Made by a program: the position numbers and the translations under genes. The notes below the pieces were generated by a model. It ran no database searches and was not told the DNA's origin. It saw only the letters and a program-made list of their open reading frames with translations. Shown here piece by piece: positions 8,225-16,017 of a stretch of DNA of 64,000 bases; position 1 is the first letter of the stretch; each line of letters opens with the position of its first letter. Origin of the DNA: Mycolicibacterium chubuense NBB4 (GTDB lineage: Bacteria > Actinomycetota > Actinomycetes > Mycobacteriales > Mycobacteriaceae); contig NC_018027.1 in assembly GCF_000266905.1 (NCBI RefSeq), positions 1,240,001 through 1,304,000 of the forward strand, given 5' to 3'.

Positions 8225-8923
8225 CTAACTGCTGCGCCACCCCGCGACGCCGACGGTGATCATCCGGAGCTGCTTGATCGCGATCCGCCGGATCTCGGCG
8301 ATGCTCGCGGCGTCGGTGGCGTCCTCGAGCGACTCGGCGATCACGATCATCGAATTGACGAACACACTGGCCAGGATGTTGAGGTCCTCGCCGCTCCACG
8401 TGTTCAGCCCGGGGAAGCGGGCGAGATCGATCGCCAACTCGGAGGTGATCAGCCGGATCTCGGTGCGGATGGCGTAGCGCAGGACGGTCACCCCGCTGGA
8501 GCGTTCCCGGCCGATGAAACGCCAGTGCTCACGACGCTCCTGCACGCCCTCGATGAGGATGTCGACCGACGACTCGATGACGCGGTTCGGGTCGAGCTTG
8601 CCGGCGCGTGCGCCGCGAAGCATGTCCCGCAGGGCGCGGAACGACTCGTCGATGAGCACCAGCCCGAGCGCTTCCATCGACTCGAAGTGACGATAGAACG
8701 CGGCGGGCACGATACCGGCTTCGCGCGTTACCTCGCGCAGGCTCAGGGCGCTGAAGCTGCGCTCGGCGAGCAGGTGCAATGCGGCGTCGACGATGGCGCG
8801 CCGGGTGGCTTCCTTGCGTTCCTCGCGAGTTTGGGTGTCTTTGCCCCTGCTCCGGTCGTGCCTGTCAGCGCCCCGCGACGGCTTGCTCGACCGTGACCGT
8901 GAGCTGGGCGCACGACTGTTCAC
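8225..8923 (-). CDS. TetR-family regulator divergent from the desaturase genes
   Basis: About 232 aa from GTG 8923. The first about 25 residues are Arg/Ser-rich and the true start may be later, near RGKDTQTREERKEATRRAI. The helix-turn-helix (SLREVTREAGIVPAAFYRHFESMEALG) is clear and the C-terminal part is a TetR ligand domain. It is divergent from the ferredoxin reductase-desA3 pair, a layout typical of a local repressor of acyl-CoA desaturation. A palindrome TTCAC-TGT-GTGAA overlaps the proposed start, which fits autoregulation. Confidence 0.85.
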   Translation of the reverse strand: MNSRAPSSRSRSSKPSRGADRHDRSRGKDTQTREERKEATRRAIVDAALHLLAERSFSALSLREVTREAGIVPAAFYRHFESMEALGLVLIDESFRALRDMLRGARAGKLDPNRVIESSVDILIEGVQERREHWRFIGRERSSGVTVLRYAIRTEIRLITSELAIDLARFPGLNTWSGEDLNILASVFVNSMIVIAESLEDATDAASIAEIRRIAIKQLRMITVGVAGWRSS

Positions 8924-8931
8924 TGTGTGAA
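8919..8931. promoter_or_regulatory. Candidate TetR operator
   Basis: Perfect 5-bp inverted repeat TTCAC-TGT-GTGAA in the divergent region between the TetR gene and the ferredoxin reductase gene (start 8993). A related GTTCAC half-site follows the reductase start codon at 8995-9000. Inferred only from symmetry and position. Confidence 0.4.
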
Positions 8932-8992
8932 ACCTACCACAACCTGCACGTATCTGTTGACGGGCTGCGGCATCAGCGCGCACGGTATACAC

Positions 8993-10060
8993 ATGTTCAC
9001 TCAAACTTTGACGCGGCAGGTGTCGGGGCGGGTGCGGCGCTCCGCGCTACTGGACCTGCTGACCGGGCCGCACGGCGTCGACCGCTACACCGAGCTGGTC
9101 GACCCCGTCTGGACGCGGGGCGACGCCCGCGCCCGCGTCGTGGCGGTGCGGCGCTCGACGCCGCGCAGCGTCACGCTGACGCTGGCGCCCAACCGGGCCT
9201 TTTCCGGATTCCGGGCCGGCCAGCACATCAATCTGTCCGTCGAGATCGACGGGCGCCGGCGCGTGCGGCCGTACTCGCCCGCCAACGCCGAGACCGACAC
9301 CCACCTCGAGCTGACCGTCGGACGCCACGACGGCGGGCTGGTGTCGAACTTTCTGTTCGAGCACGCCCGTCCGGGCATGGTCGTCGGCCTCGACTCCGTC
9401 GCCGGCGAGTTCACCCTGCCCGAACGGCTGCCCGACCGGTTGCTGTTCGTCTCCGGCGGCAGCGGCATCACCCCGGTGATGTCGATGCTGCGCACCCTGC
9501 GGGCCCGCGGCCATCGCGGCGAGGTGGTGTTCCTCCACTACGCGCGTTCAGCCGAAGAGGCCTGCTATCGCGACGAACTCGCCGAGATCGCACGGACGAT
9601 GCCGAACGTGACGGTGTCGCACGGCTATTCGCGAGTTGCCACGGGTTCGGACGTGCACGGCCGGTTCTGTGCCGAGCACGTCGCGACGGGCGATCCCGAC
9701 GCGGTGTTCGTGTGCGGGCCGCCCGCGCTCGTCGACGCCGTCCGCGTCGTGTTCCCGGACGCGGCGTCGGAGAGCTTCGTGCCGCCGGTTTTCGAAGGTG
9801 AATCATCGGGTGGCCGAGTCACTTTCAGCGACAGCGCAGTGGAGCTCACCGATGACGGCCGCCCGCTGCTCAACCAGGCCGAGGATGCCGGCCTGACACC
9901 GGAGAGCGGTTGCCGCATGGGCATCTGCTTCTCGTGCACCCGTCGCAAGAACAGCGGCGTGGTGAGGAATGTGATCACCGGCGCGCTGTCGTCGACCGAG
10001 GCCGAGGACGTGCAGATCTGCGTCTCCGCCCCCGTCGGCGACGTCGACGTCGCCCTGTAA
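8993..10060 (+). CDS. Ferredoxin reductase with C-terminal 2Fe-2S domain (desaturase electron donor)
   Basis: 355 aa from ATG 8993. Order: FAD-binding barrel with RPYSPAN (flavin-binding RxYS type), NAD(P)H-binding domain with SGGSGITPVMSMLRTL, and a C-terminal plant-type ferredoxin domain with CRMGICFSC and a later Cys (C-x4-C-x2-C then C in VQICVSAP). The chain NAD(P)H to FAD to 2Fe-2S would feed a di-iron enzyme. It is followed by the DesA3-type desaturase, matching mycobacterial Rv3230c-Rv3229c, where the reductase partners the stearoyl-CoA delta-9 desaturase. It ends seven bases before repeat copy E. Confidence 0.92.
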   Translation: MFTQTLTRQVSGRVRRSALLDLLTGPHGVDRYTELVDPVWTRGDARARVVAVRRSTPRSVTLTLAPNRAFSGFRAGQHINLSVEIDGRRRVRPYSPANAETDTHLELTVGRHDGGLVSNFLFEHARPGMVVGLDSVAGEFTLPERLPDRLLFVSGGSGITPVMSMLRTLRARGHRGEVVFLHYARSAEEACYRDELAEIARTMPNVTVSHGYSRVATGSDVHGRFCAEHVATGDPDAVFVCGPPALVDAVRVVFPDAASESFVPPVFEGESSGGRVTFSDSAVELTDDGRPLLNQAEDAGLTPESGCRMGICFSCTRRKNSGVVRNVITGALSSTEAEDVQICVSAPVGDVDVAL

Positions 10061-10066
10061 CCCCCC

Positions 10067-10129
10067 CGCCGAAATTGCATTCCACGCGGGAAATCACGAC
10101 GAAATGCCGCACAGGATGCAATCTCGGCG
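10067..10129. repeat. 63-bp palindromic repeat, copy E
   Basis: Left arm 10067-10089 (CGCCGAAATTGCATTCCAC...) and right arm 10107-10129 pair imperfectly around a 17-nt spacer. This copy is inside the reductase-desaturase operon, ending about 5 bases before the GAGGAGG ribosome site of desA3. It could affect message stability or the ratio of the two proteins. Confidence 0.85.
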
Positions 10130-10145
10130 ACACCGAGGAGGAACC

Positions 10146-11273
10146 ATGACCGACACCCTGGAAACCCCCGAAACCCTGGAAGCGCCCGAGCAGCGGACGC
10201 TGTCCAAGACCGTCGCAGGCAAGACCGTCACTCTGACCCCCGAGCAGGCGGAGGCGTTCGGCCGGGAACTCGACGCGCTCAAAGAGAGCGTCATCGCCGA
10301 TCTGGGTGAGCGTGACGCCGCCTACATCCGGCGGATGATCAAGGCGCAGCGCGGGCTCGAGATCGGCGGCCGCGCACTGCTGTTCGGCGGCATCATCCCG
10401 CCGTTCTGGCTGGCGGGCACCGCGATGCTGGGTCTGTCGAAGATCATCGACAACATGGAGATCGGCCACAACGTCATGCACGGCCAGTACGACTGGATGG
10501 GTGACCCGGCCATCTCGTCACGGGGCTTCGAGTGGGACACCGCCTGCCCGGCCGAGCAGTGGCGGCATTCGCACAACTACATGCACCACACGTACACCAA
10601 CATCGTCGGGCTGGACCGCGACGTCGGCTACGGCATCCTGCGGATGAGCCCCGACCAGAAATGGCACCCGTACTACCTGGGCAACCCGCTGTGGGCCTTC
10701 CTGCTGATGGTGCTGTTCCAGTACGGGGTGGCGCTGCACGAGCTGGAGAGCGAGAAGATCGCCTCCGGTGAGATCACGCTGGGCGACAAGCGCGAGATCC
10801 TCGAGGGCATCTGGCGCAAGACCAAACGGCAGACGCTGAAGGACTATGTGGCCTTCCCGTTGCTGGCCGGTCCGTTCGCGCCGTGGGTGTTCGCCGGCAA
10901 TCTGACCGCCAACCTGATGCGCAACGTGTGGTCGTACATGATCATCTTCTGCGGGCACTTCCCGGAGGACGTGCAGGAGTTCTCGATCGAGGAGACGAAG
11001 GCCGAAACGCGCGGCCAGTGGTACTTCCGTCAGATCCTCGGATCGGCGAACCTGACCGGCGGGAAGCTGTTCCACATCTTGAGCGGCAACCTCAGCTTCC
11101 AGATCGAGCACCACCTGTTCCCCGACATCCCGGCGTTCCGGCACGCGGAGATCGCGCCGAAGGTGCGGGAGATCTGCGAACGCTACGGCGTGCCGTACAA
11201 CACCGGGCCGCTGCCCCGGCAGTTCGCCACCGTGGTGCGCAAGATCGTCCGCCTCGCCCTGCCCTGGAGCTGA
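10146..11273 (+). CDS. desA3: Membrane acyl-CoA delta-9 desaturase
   Basis: 375 aa from ATG 10146 with a strong GAGGAGG ribosome site. The three histidine boxes of membrane di-iron desaturases are present: H108NVMH112, HSHNYMHH (141-148) and QIEHH near residue 325. Hydrophobic spans flank box 1 (IIPPFWLAGTAML) and lie around residues 185-205 and 240-275. It should introduce a cis double bond into stearoyl-CoA, giving oleate for phospholipids and triacylglycerol, at the inner face of the membrane. Partner: the upstream ferredoxin reductase. Probably controlled by the divergent TetR. Confidence 0.93.
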   Translation: MTDTLETPETLEAPEQRTLSKTVAGKTVTLTPEQAEAFGRELDALKESVIADLGERDAAYIRRMIKAQRGLEIGGRALLFGGIIPPFWLAGTAMLGLSKIIDNMEIGHNVMHGQYDWMGDPAISSRGFEWDTACPAEQWRHSHNYMHHTYTNIVGLDRDVGYGILRMSPDQKWHPYYLGNPLWAFLLMVLFQYGVALHELESEKIASGEITLGDKREILEGIWRKTKRQTLKDYVAFPLLAGPFAPWVFAGNLTANLMRNVWSYMIIFCGHFPEDVQEFSIEETKAETRGQWYFRQILGSANLTGGKLFHILSGNLSFQIEHHLFPDIPAFRHAEIAPKVREICERYGVPYNTGPLPRQFATVVRKIVRLALPWS

Positions 11274-11283
11274 CCTTCTCCCG

Positions 11284-11346
11284 CGCCGAACTTGCATTCC
11301 GCGCGCGCCTCACTCGAGTTTCCGCGCGTGGAATGCAAGTTCGGCG
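11284..11346. repeat. 63-bp palindromic repeat, copy F
   Basis: Left arm 11284-11306 and right arm 11324-11346 are nearly perfect complements. The 17-nt spacer contains CACTCGAGTTTC. It lies between desA3 and the arylsulfatase gene, about 100 bp before the latter's start. Confidence 0.9.
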
Positions 11347-11444
11347 GGAGGGTTTTCGCGGAAGGCCAGGAATCCCGGCGCCGCCGGCGCGAGAATCGTG
11401 GCACGGTGGCCCGTCCGTGCCGCCGCTCTCGCAAGGAGGTGGCC

Positions 11445-13853
11445 ATGGCCTGGCCCGATCGCACCCGCTTACCGATCGCCGACCCAGGTTTCGGCGGGAC
11501 CGCCGGACGCACGCTCGGCGAGTCTAAAGGCGACTGGTCGATGCTGGCGCACGTCGCGCCGCCGGCCGGTGCGCCCAACGTGCTGATCGTGCTCATCGAC
11601 GACGCGGGGTTCGGCGGCCCGACCACGTTCGGCGGCGCGATCAACACCCCGACACTGAGCCGGCTGGCCGCGAACGGATTGACCTACAACCGCTTTCATG
11701 TGACGGCCGTGTGTTCGCCGACCCGCGCCGCGCTGCTCACCGGCCGCAACCACCACCGCTGCGGGTTCGGCTCCATCGCTGAGTATCCGGGCCCGTATCC
11801 GGGGTACTCGTCGGCGTTGCCCCGCAGCATCGCGCCGTTGCCGCGGGTCCTGCGGGACAACGGCTACGTCACCGGTGGCTTCGGCAAGTGGCACCTCACA
11901 CCGGACAACGTGCAGGGCGCGGCGGGGCCGTTCGACCGCTGGCCCGCCGGGTGGGGCTTCGACCACTGGTGGGGGTTCCTGTCCGGGGCGGCCGGCCAGT
12001 ACGACCCGATCATCACCCAGGACAACGGCGTGCTCGGCGTCCCGACCGAAGGCCGCGACGGCAGGCAGTACTACTTCCCCGACGACCTGACCGACAAGGC
12101 CGTCGAATGGCTGAACGCGGTCCGCGCGCAGGACCCGGCCAAGCCGTGGATGATGTACTACTCGACCGGCGCCACCCATGCGCCCCACCACGTCTTCGCC
12201 GAGTGGGCCGACAAGTACCGCGGGCAGTTCGACGACGGCTGGGACGTCTACCGGGAGCGGACGTTACAGCGGCAGAAGGACCTCGGCATCGTCCCGCCCG
12301 ACACCGAGCTGACGCCGCGGCCGGACCTGTTCCCGGCCTGGGACAGCCTCACCGACGACCAGCGCACGCTCTACGCACGGCAGATGGAGGTGTTCGCCGG
12401 GTTCAGCGAGAACGCCGACTGGAACGTCGGCCGGCTGATCGACGCCGTCGACCGCCTCGGCGATCTGGACGACACGCTGATCTTCTACATCTGGGGCGAC
12501 AACGGAGCCTCGATGGAGGGCACGATCACCGGCTCGTTCAACGAGATGACGTTCCTGAACGGAATCGTGCTGGAGGCCGAGCAGCAGCTGGCGCTCATCG
12601 AGCAGTACGGCGGCATCGAGGCTCTCGGCAGTGAGCACACCGCGCCGCACTTCGCGGCGGCGTGGGCGCACGCGAACAACACGCCGTTCCAGTGGGGCAA
12701 GCAGATGGCCAGCCACCTCGGCGGCACCCGCGACCCGATGGTTGTGCACTGGCCGGCGCGCATCAGCCCGGACACGACGCCGCGCACGCAGTTCACCCAC
12801 TGCATCGACATCGCGCCCACCGTGCTGGAGCTCGTGGGCATCCCGGCGCCCGCCAGCGTCGACGGGTTCGACCAGGCGAACATGGACGGTGCGAGCTTCG
12901 CCGCCAGCCTGCGCGACGGCGTCGCCGCAGAACACCGCACCGTGCAGTACTTCGAGATGTTCGGCAGTCGGGCGATCTATTCCGACGGCTGGTGGGCCTG
13001 CACCCGGTTGGACAAGGCGCCGTGGGACTTCTCTCCCGAGACGATCGGCCGGTTCGGGCCAGGGAGCGACTACAACCCCGACGACGACGTCTGGGAGCTC
13101 TACTACCTGCCCGACGACTTCTCCCAGGCCCACGACGTCGCCGACCAGCACCCCGACAAGGTCGCCGAACTCGTCGCGCTGTGGTGGGCCGAGGCCGAGC
13201 GCAACCAGGTGCTGCCCCTGCTGGGCGGGATGTCAGTGCTGCTGGGCGATCTGCCGCCGCTGCCGCCGGTGACGCGCTTCGCCTATCAGGGCGGGGTGCA
13301 GAACATTCAGCGCGGCATGACGCCACGCATCCAGGGCCGGTCCTATGAGATCAGCGCCGACATCCACGTGCCCGACGGCGGGGCCGAGGGCGTGCTGGTC
13401 GCCAACGCCGACTTCATCGGCGGCTACGCGCTGTGGGTGGACGGGGAGGGCCTGCTGCACCACACGTATTCGATGCTCGGCGTGGAGACCTACGAGCAGA
13501 CGTCGTCGAAACCGATCCCGACCGGCGAGGTCACGGTGCGCATGCTGTTCGAGATCGCCCAGCCCGCCCCGGGTTCGGGTGGCCACGTGACGTTGTTCGC
13601 CGGCGACGAGGTGATCGGGGAGGGGGACATGCCGCACACGGTGCCGGTGGCGTTCTCGTCGTACGCCGGCCTGGACGTCGGACGCGACAACGGGCTGGTC
13701 GTCGACCGCGCGTACGAAGACAAGGCGCCGTACGCGTTCACCGGGACGGTGCACCGGGTGGTCTTCGATCTGCAGCCCGTCGACCCCGACACCGAACGGT
13801 CGCTGCAGCATCACGCCGCCGTGCAGGCGGTCGCCGACGGGGCTGCCGGATGA
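11445..13853 (+). CDS. atsB: Arylsulfatase
   Basis: 802 aa from ATG 11445 with AAGGAGG upstream; the longer frame runs back through a palindromic repeat and is not credible. The sulfatase signature C90-S-P-T-R94 (VCSPTRAALLTGRN) marks the cysteine converted to formylglycine. Metal ligands are suggested by IDDAGFG (Asp52, Asp53) and GDNGASMEG, with FGKWHL as a further active-site Lys/His motif. Length suits the large mycobacterial AtsA/AtsB/AtsD group. It hydrolyses sulfate esters. A C-terminal beta-rich domain of about 190 aa follows the sulfatase core. No signal peptide is seen. The symbol rests on family and position relative to nei/lhr. The end overlaps the next gene (ATGA). Confidence 0.88.
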   Translation: MAWPDRTRLPIADPGFGGTAGRTLGESKGDWSMLAHVAPPAGAPNVLIVLIDDAGFGGPTTFGGAINTPTLSRLAANGLTYNRFHVTAVCSPTRAALLTGRNHHRCGFGSIAEYPGPYPGYSSALPRSIAPLPRVLRDNGYVTGGFGKWHLTPDNVQGAAGPFDRWPAGWGFDHWWGFLSGAAGQYDPIITQDNGVLGVPTEGRDGRQYYFPDDLTDKAVEWLNAVRAQDPAKPWMMYYSTGATHAPHHVFAEWADKYRGQFDDGWDVYRERTLQRQKDLGIVPPDTELTPRPDLFPAWDSLTDDQRTLYARQMEVFAGFSENADWNVGRLIDAVDRLGDLDDTLIFYIWGDNGASMEGTITGSFNEMTFLNGIVLEAEQQLALIEQYGGIEALGSEHTAPHFAAAWAHANNTPFQWGKQMASHLGGTRDPMVVHWPARISPDTTPRTQFTHCIDIAPTVLELVGIPAPASVDGFDQANMDGASFAASLRDGVAAEHRTVQYFEMFGSRAIYSDGWWACTRLDKAPWDFSPETIGRFGPGSDYNPDDDVWELYYLPDDFSQAHDVADQHPDKVAELVALWWAEAERNQVLPLLGGMSVLLGDLPPLPPVTRFAYQGGVQNIQRGMTPRIQGRSYEISADIHVPDGGAEGVLVANADFIGGYALWVDGEGLLHHTYSMLGVETYEQTSSKPIPTGEVTVRMLFEIAQPAPGSGGHVTLFAGDEVIGEGDMPHTVPVAFSSYAGLDVGRDNGLVVDRAYEDKAPYAFTGTVHRVVFDLQPVDPDTERSLQHHAAVQAVADGAAG

Positions 13854-14203
13854 ACGGCGAACGTCCCGACCTGGAAGCGCTGTCGCGGCTCCCGGCCGAT
13901 CGGCCGGTCGTGATGGTCAACCTGATGAAGTTCACCGCGCAGGGCCGGGACGGCTACCAGCGTTACGTCGACGAAGCGACGCCGCACCTGAAGCGGATCG
14001 GTGCCAGGGTCCGCTACGCGGGTGACAGGCGTGAGAGTGTGCTGGGCAGTGACGTGTGGTGGGACGCGATCATGGTGGTCGAATACCCGTCGCCGCAGGC
14101 GTTCATCGACATGGTCACCGATCCCGGATATCGCGACGCGCACCGTCTCCGCAACGACGCGCTCGAACGCCATGAGCTGATCGCCACGACCGCCTGGTCG
14201 TAA
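13850..14203 (+). CDS. DUF1330 family protein
   Basis: 117 aa. ATG 13850 overlaps the arylsulfatase stop (ATGA), implying coupled translation. The sequence VMVNLMKF...Y..Y...A.P.....GARVRYAGDR and the closing VVEYPSPQAFIDMVTDPGYR..H.LR are typical of the DUF1330 ferredoxin-like (dimeric alpha/beta barrel) fold. Its role is unknown. The overlap suggests it works with the sulfatase, perhaps on the same substrate. Followed by repeat copy G. Confidence 0.8.
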   Translation: MNGERPDLEALSRLPADRPVVMVNLMKFTAQGRDGYQRYVDEATPHLKRIGARVRYAGDRRESVLGSDVWWDAIMVVEYPSPQAFIDMVTDPGYRDAHRLRNDALERHELIATTAWS

Positions 14204-14211
14204 ACCCCCCT

Positions 14212-14275
14212 CGCCGAACTCGCATTCCACGCGGTCACTCACCCGAGTTTCCGCGCGCGGAATGCAAGTTCGGCG
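14212..14275. repeat. 63-bp palindromic repeat, copy G
   Basis: Left arm 14212-14234 (CGCCGAACTCGCATTCCAC...), right arm 14253-14275, spacer containing CACCCGAGTTTC. The right arm and part of the spacer are translated as the last codons of the minus-strand endonuclease gene, whose stop (14239-14241) lies in the spacer. Confidence 0.88.
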
Positions 14276-15162
14276 AGGTGGCGGGAGTAGGCGTACGCGT
14301 AGCGCGGTATCTCGATGCTGCCCCGCCAGCCCCGCGCGACCATCGCTTCGCGCAGGCGCACGATGACGTGGATCGGGTCGTCTTCCTTGACCACGGTGAT
14401 GACGTGCCAGCCGAGCTGACGCAGGACGGGCATGACGCGGCGGTCCTTGAGGTACTGCGCGCGATCGGCCTGGTGTTGGTCGCCGTCGTACTCGAGGGCG
14501 ACCTGATATTCCTCCCAGCCGAAGTCGAGCGTGCGCACGTGCCGCCGGTAGTCGTCCCGGACGGTTATCTGGGTGGCCGGGATGGGAAAGCCGGACTCGA
14601 TGACGAGCCGGCGCCACCAGGATTCGCGTGGCGACTCGGCGCCGCCGTCGACGAACGGCAGCACCGCCTTGAGCAAAGCCACCCCGCGGGCGCCTTTGTA
14701 GCGCTGCGTCAGCATCAGGACGTCGTCGGTCGAATAGGGCTCCGCACGCATCAGCGCGTCCAGGCGGCCCAACGTGTCATGGCGCTGGAAGCGGCCGAGA
14801 TCGAACGCTGTTCGCGCGGGCGTCGCGACGGGCAACCCGTTCAGGACCTGCCATTCGTCGGCCTCGATGCGCTCGGCCCGGGCGACGATGCCGCGGGGTG
14901 CGCGAGGGAACTTGTAGACCAGTTCGATGTCGATGTCAGTGTCGACCCACGACGAACCGTGCAGTGCGGCGGCCGCGAGACCGGTGACGATGCCGCAGCG
15001 CCTGGAGAACAGCCACGCGCCGACGGTCCGGTCGCGCAGGGTGATCACCCGGTTCGTGGGTGCGTGGACGTTGCGGTAGATCGGCCGATACCAGCGCCGG
15101 AGTTCATGTGCGGTGACGACGCCGTTCGCGACGGCCTCGGTGCCGATGATGATGTCTTCCAT
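14239..15162 (-). CDS. DUF559/Vsr-like endonuclease domain protein with AbiEi-like N-terminal region
   Basis: 307 aa from ATG 15162. The N-terminal half (ANGVVTAHELRRWYRPIYRNVHAP ... GAWLFSRRCGIVTGLAAAALHG) resembles the winged-helix/AbiEi-type region common in solitary actinobacterial genes. The C-terminal half has the Vsr/DUF559 PD-(D/E)XK pattern YQVALEYDGDQH...D..R...L..LGW.VI.V. The last about 12 residues (HLAELAFRARKLG) are encoded by repeat copy G, so the original C-terminus was probably replaced or extended. Copies G and H of the palindrome bracket the gene. Many such genes exist in mycobacteria without a known role. Function inferred from fold only. Confidence 0.72.
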   Translation of the reverse strand: MEDIIIGTEAVANGVVTAHELRRWYRPIYRNVHAPTNRVITLRDRTVGAWLFSRRCGIVTGLAAAALHGSSWVDTDIDIELVYKFPRAPRGIVARAERIEADEWQVLNGLPVATPARTAFDLGRFQRHDTLGRLDALMRAEPYSTDDVLMLTQRYKGARGVALLKAVLPFVDGGAESPRESWWRRLVIESGFPIPATQITVRDDYRRHVRTLDFGWEEYQVALEYDGDQHQADRAQYLKDRRVMPVLRQLGWHVITVVKEDDPIHVIVRLREAMVARGWRGSIEIPRYAYAYSRHLAELAFRARKLG

Positions 15163-15195
15163 GGCCGAATGATCGGCAGCATGCCCGACACCTTC

Positions 15196-15258
15196 CGCCG
15201 AGATTGCATGCAGCGCGGGAGTTATCCACAGGTTCGCGCGTGGAATGCAAGTTCGGCG
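15196..15258. repeat. 63-bp palindromic repeat, copy H
   Basis: Left arm 15196-15218 (CGCCGAGATTGCATGCAG...) and right arm 15236-15258 (...GGAATGCAAGTTCGGCG). The 17-nt spacer (GTTATCCACAGG) differs from other copies. It lies between nei (upstream on the minus strand) and the DUF559 gene. Confidence 0.85.
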
Positions 15259-15264
15259 AAGAGG

Positions 15265-16017
15265 TCAGCGTTGGCAGGTGGGGCACCAGTAGGTGACCCG
15301 GTCGCCGTCCTTGTCCGTCTCGATCGGCGTGCCGCAGCGGCGGCACGGCAGGCCGGCCCGGCCGTACACCCAGACGTCCTGGCCGGGCCGGGTGTTTCCG
15401 GTCGTGGTGCGGTTCACCCGTAAGCGGTTGAGCCACAACATCTGCTGTGCCCGGGTCGCGACGCGCAACGGGTCGCCGACCTCGCCGACGGGTGTCTCGG
15501 GACGCAGCCCGAACACGAACGACAGCTCGTTGGCGAAGACGTTGCCGACGCCGGCCATCACCCGCTGGTCCAGCAGCGCCTCGGCGAACGGCCGCGACGG
15601 GTCGGCCCTCAGGTTCGCCGCGGCGGTCTCGGCCGACCAGTCCTCGCCGAGCAGGTCCGGCCCCAGGTGCGCGACGGCGTCCATGTCGGTCGCCCGGTCG
15701 AGCACCTCGAGCACGCCGAGGTCGATGCCGGAGGCGACGGAGTCCTTGGTGCCCAACACGATCCGCACCTTGTACGCCGGAACCCGCACCCGCCCGATCA
15801 CCCACGCGCCGTCCATCTTCAGATGCGAGTGGATGCTGGCCGCGCCGACGCGGATGAACAGGTGCTTGCCGCGGCTCAGCACCTCGTCGACGACCTCACC
15901 GCGCAGATCCACCGCCGCATAGCGCGGCACCCGCACATCGCAGCGCGTCAGCGTCTTGCCCACGAGTGCCTCTCGCAGTTTCGCCGCGGTGCGAAAGACG
16001 GTGTCGCCTTCGGGCAT
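15265..16017 (-). CDS. nei: Endonuclease VIII / formamidopyrimidine-DNA glycosylase family DNA repair enzyme
   Basis: 250 aa. The start [11 protein letters not shown] exposes the catalytic Pro2-Glu3 pair of the Fpg/Nei family once Met is removed. The H2TH segment ([19 protein letters not shown]) and a C-terminal zinc finger (CRRCGTP...YWCPTC) are intact. It removes oxidised bases and nicks abasic sites by beta/delta elimination. It overlaps lhr (TGATG), so the two are co-translated, linking base excision repair with the Lhr helicase. The same pair occurs in M. tuberculosis (Rv3297-Rv3296). Confidence 0.93.
   Translation of the reverse strand: MPEGDTVFRTAAKLREALVGKTLTRCDVRVPRYAAVDLRGEVVDEVLSRGKHLFIRVGAASIHSHLKMDGAWVIGRVRVPAYKVRIVLGTKDSVASGIDLGVLEVLDRATDMDAVAHLGPDLLGEDWSAETAAANLRADPSRPFAEALLDQRVMAGVGNVFANELSFVFGLRPETPVGEVGDPLRVATRAQQMLWLNRLRVNRTTTGNTRPGQDVWVYGRAGLPCRRCGTPIETDKDGDRVTYWCPTCQR

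Noticed and set aside
11292..11444. N-terminal extension of the arylsulfatase frame
   Set aside because: It is translated palindromic repeat and unlike sulfatases; ATG 11445 has a strong ribosome site.
5309..15258. CRISPR-like array made of the repeated palindromes
   Set aside because: Spacing is irregular (0.6-2.9 kb), genes lie between copies, and no Cas genes are present.
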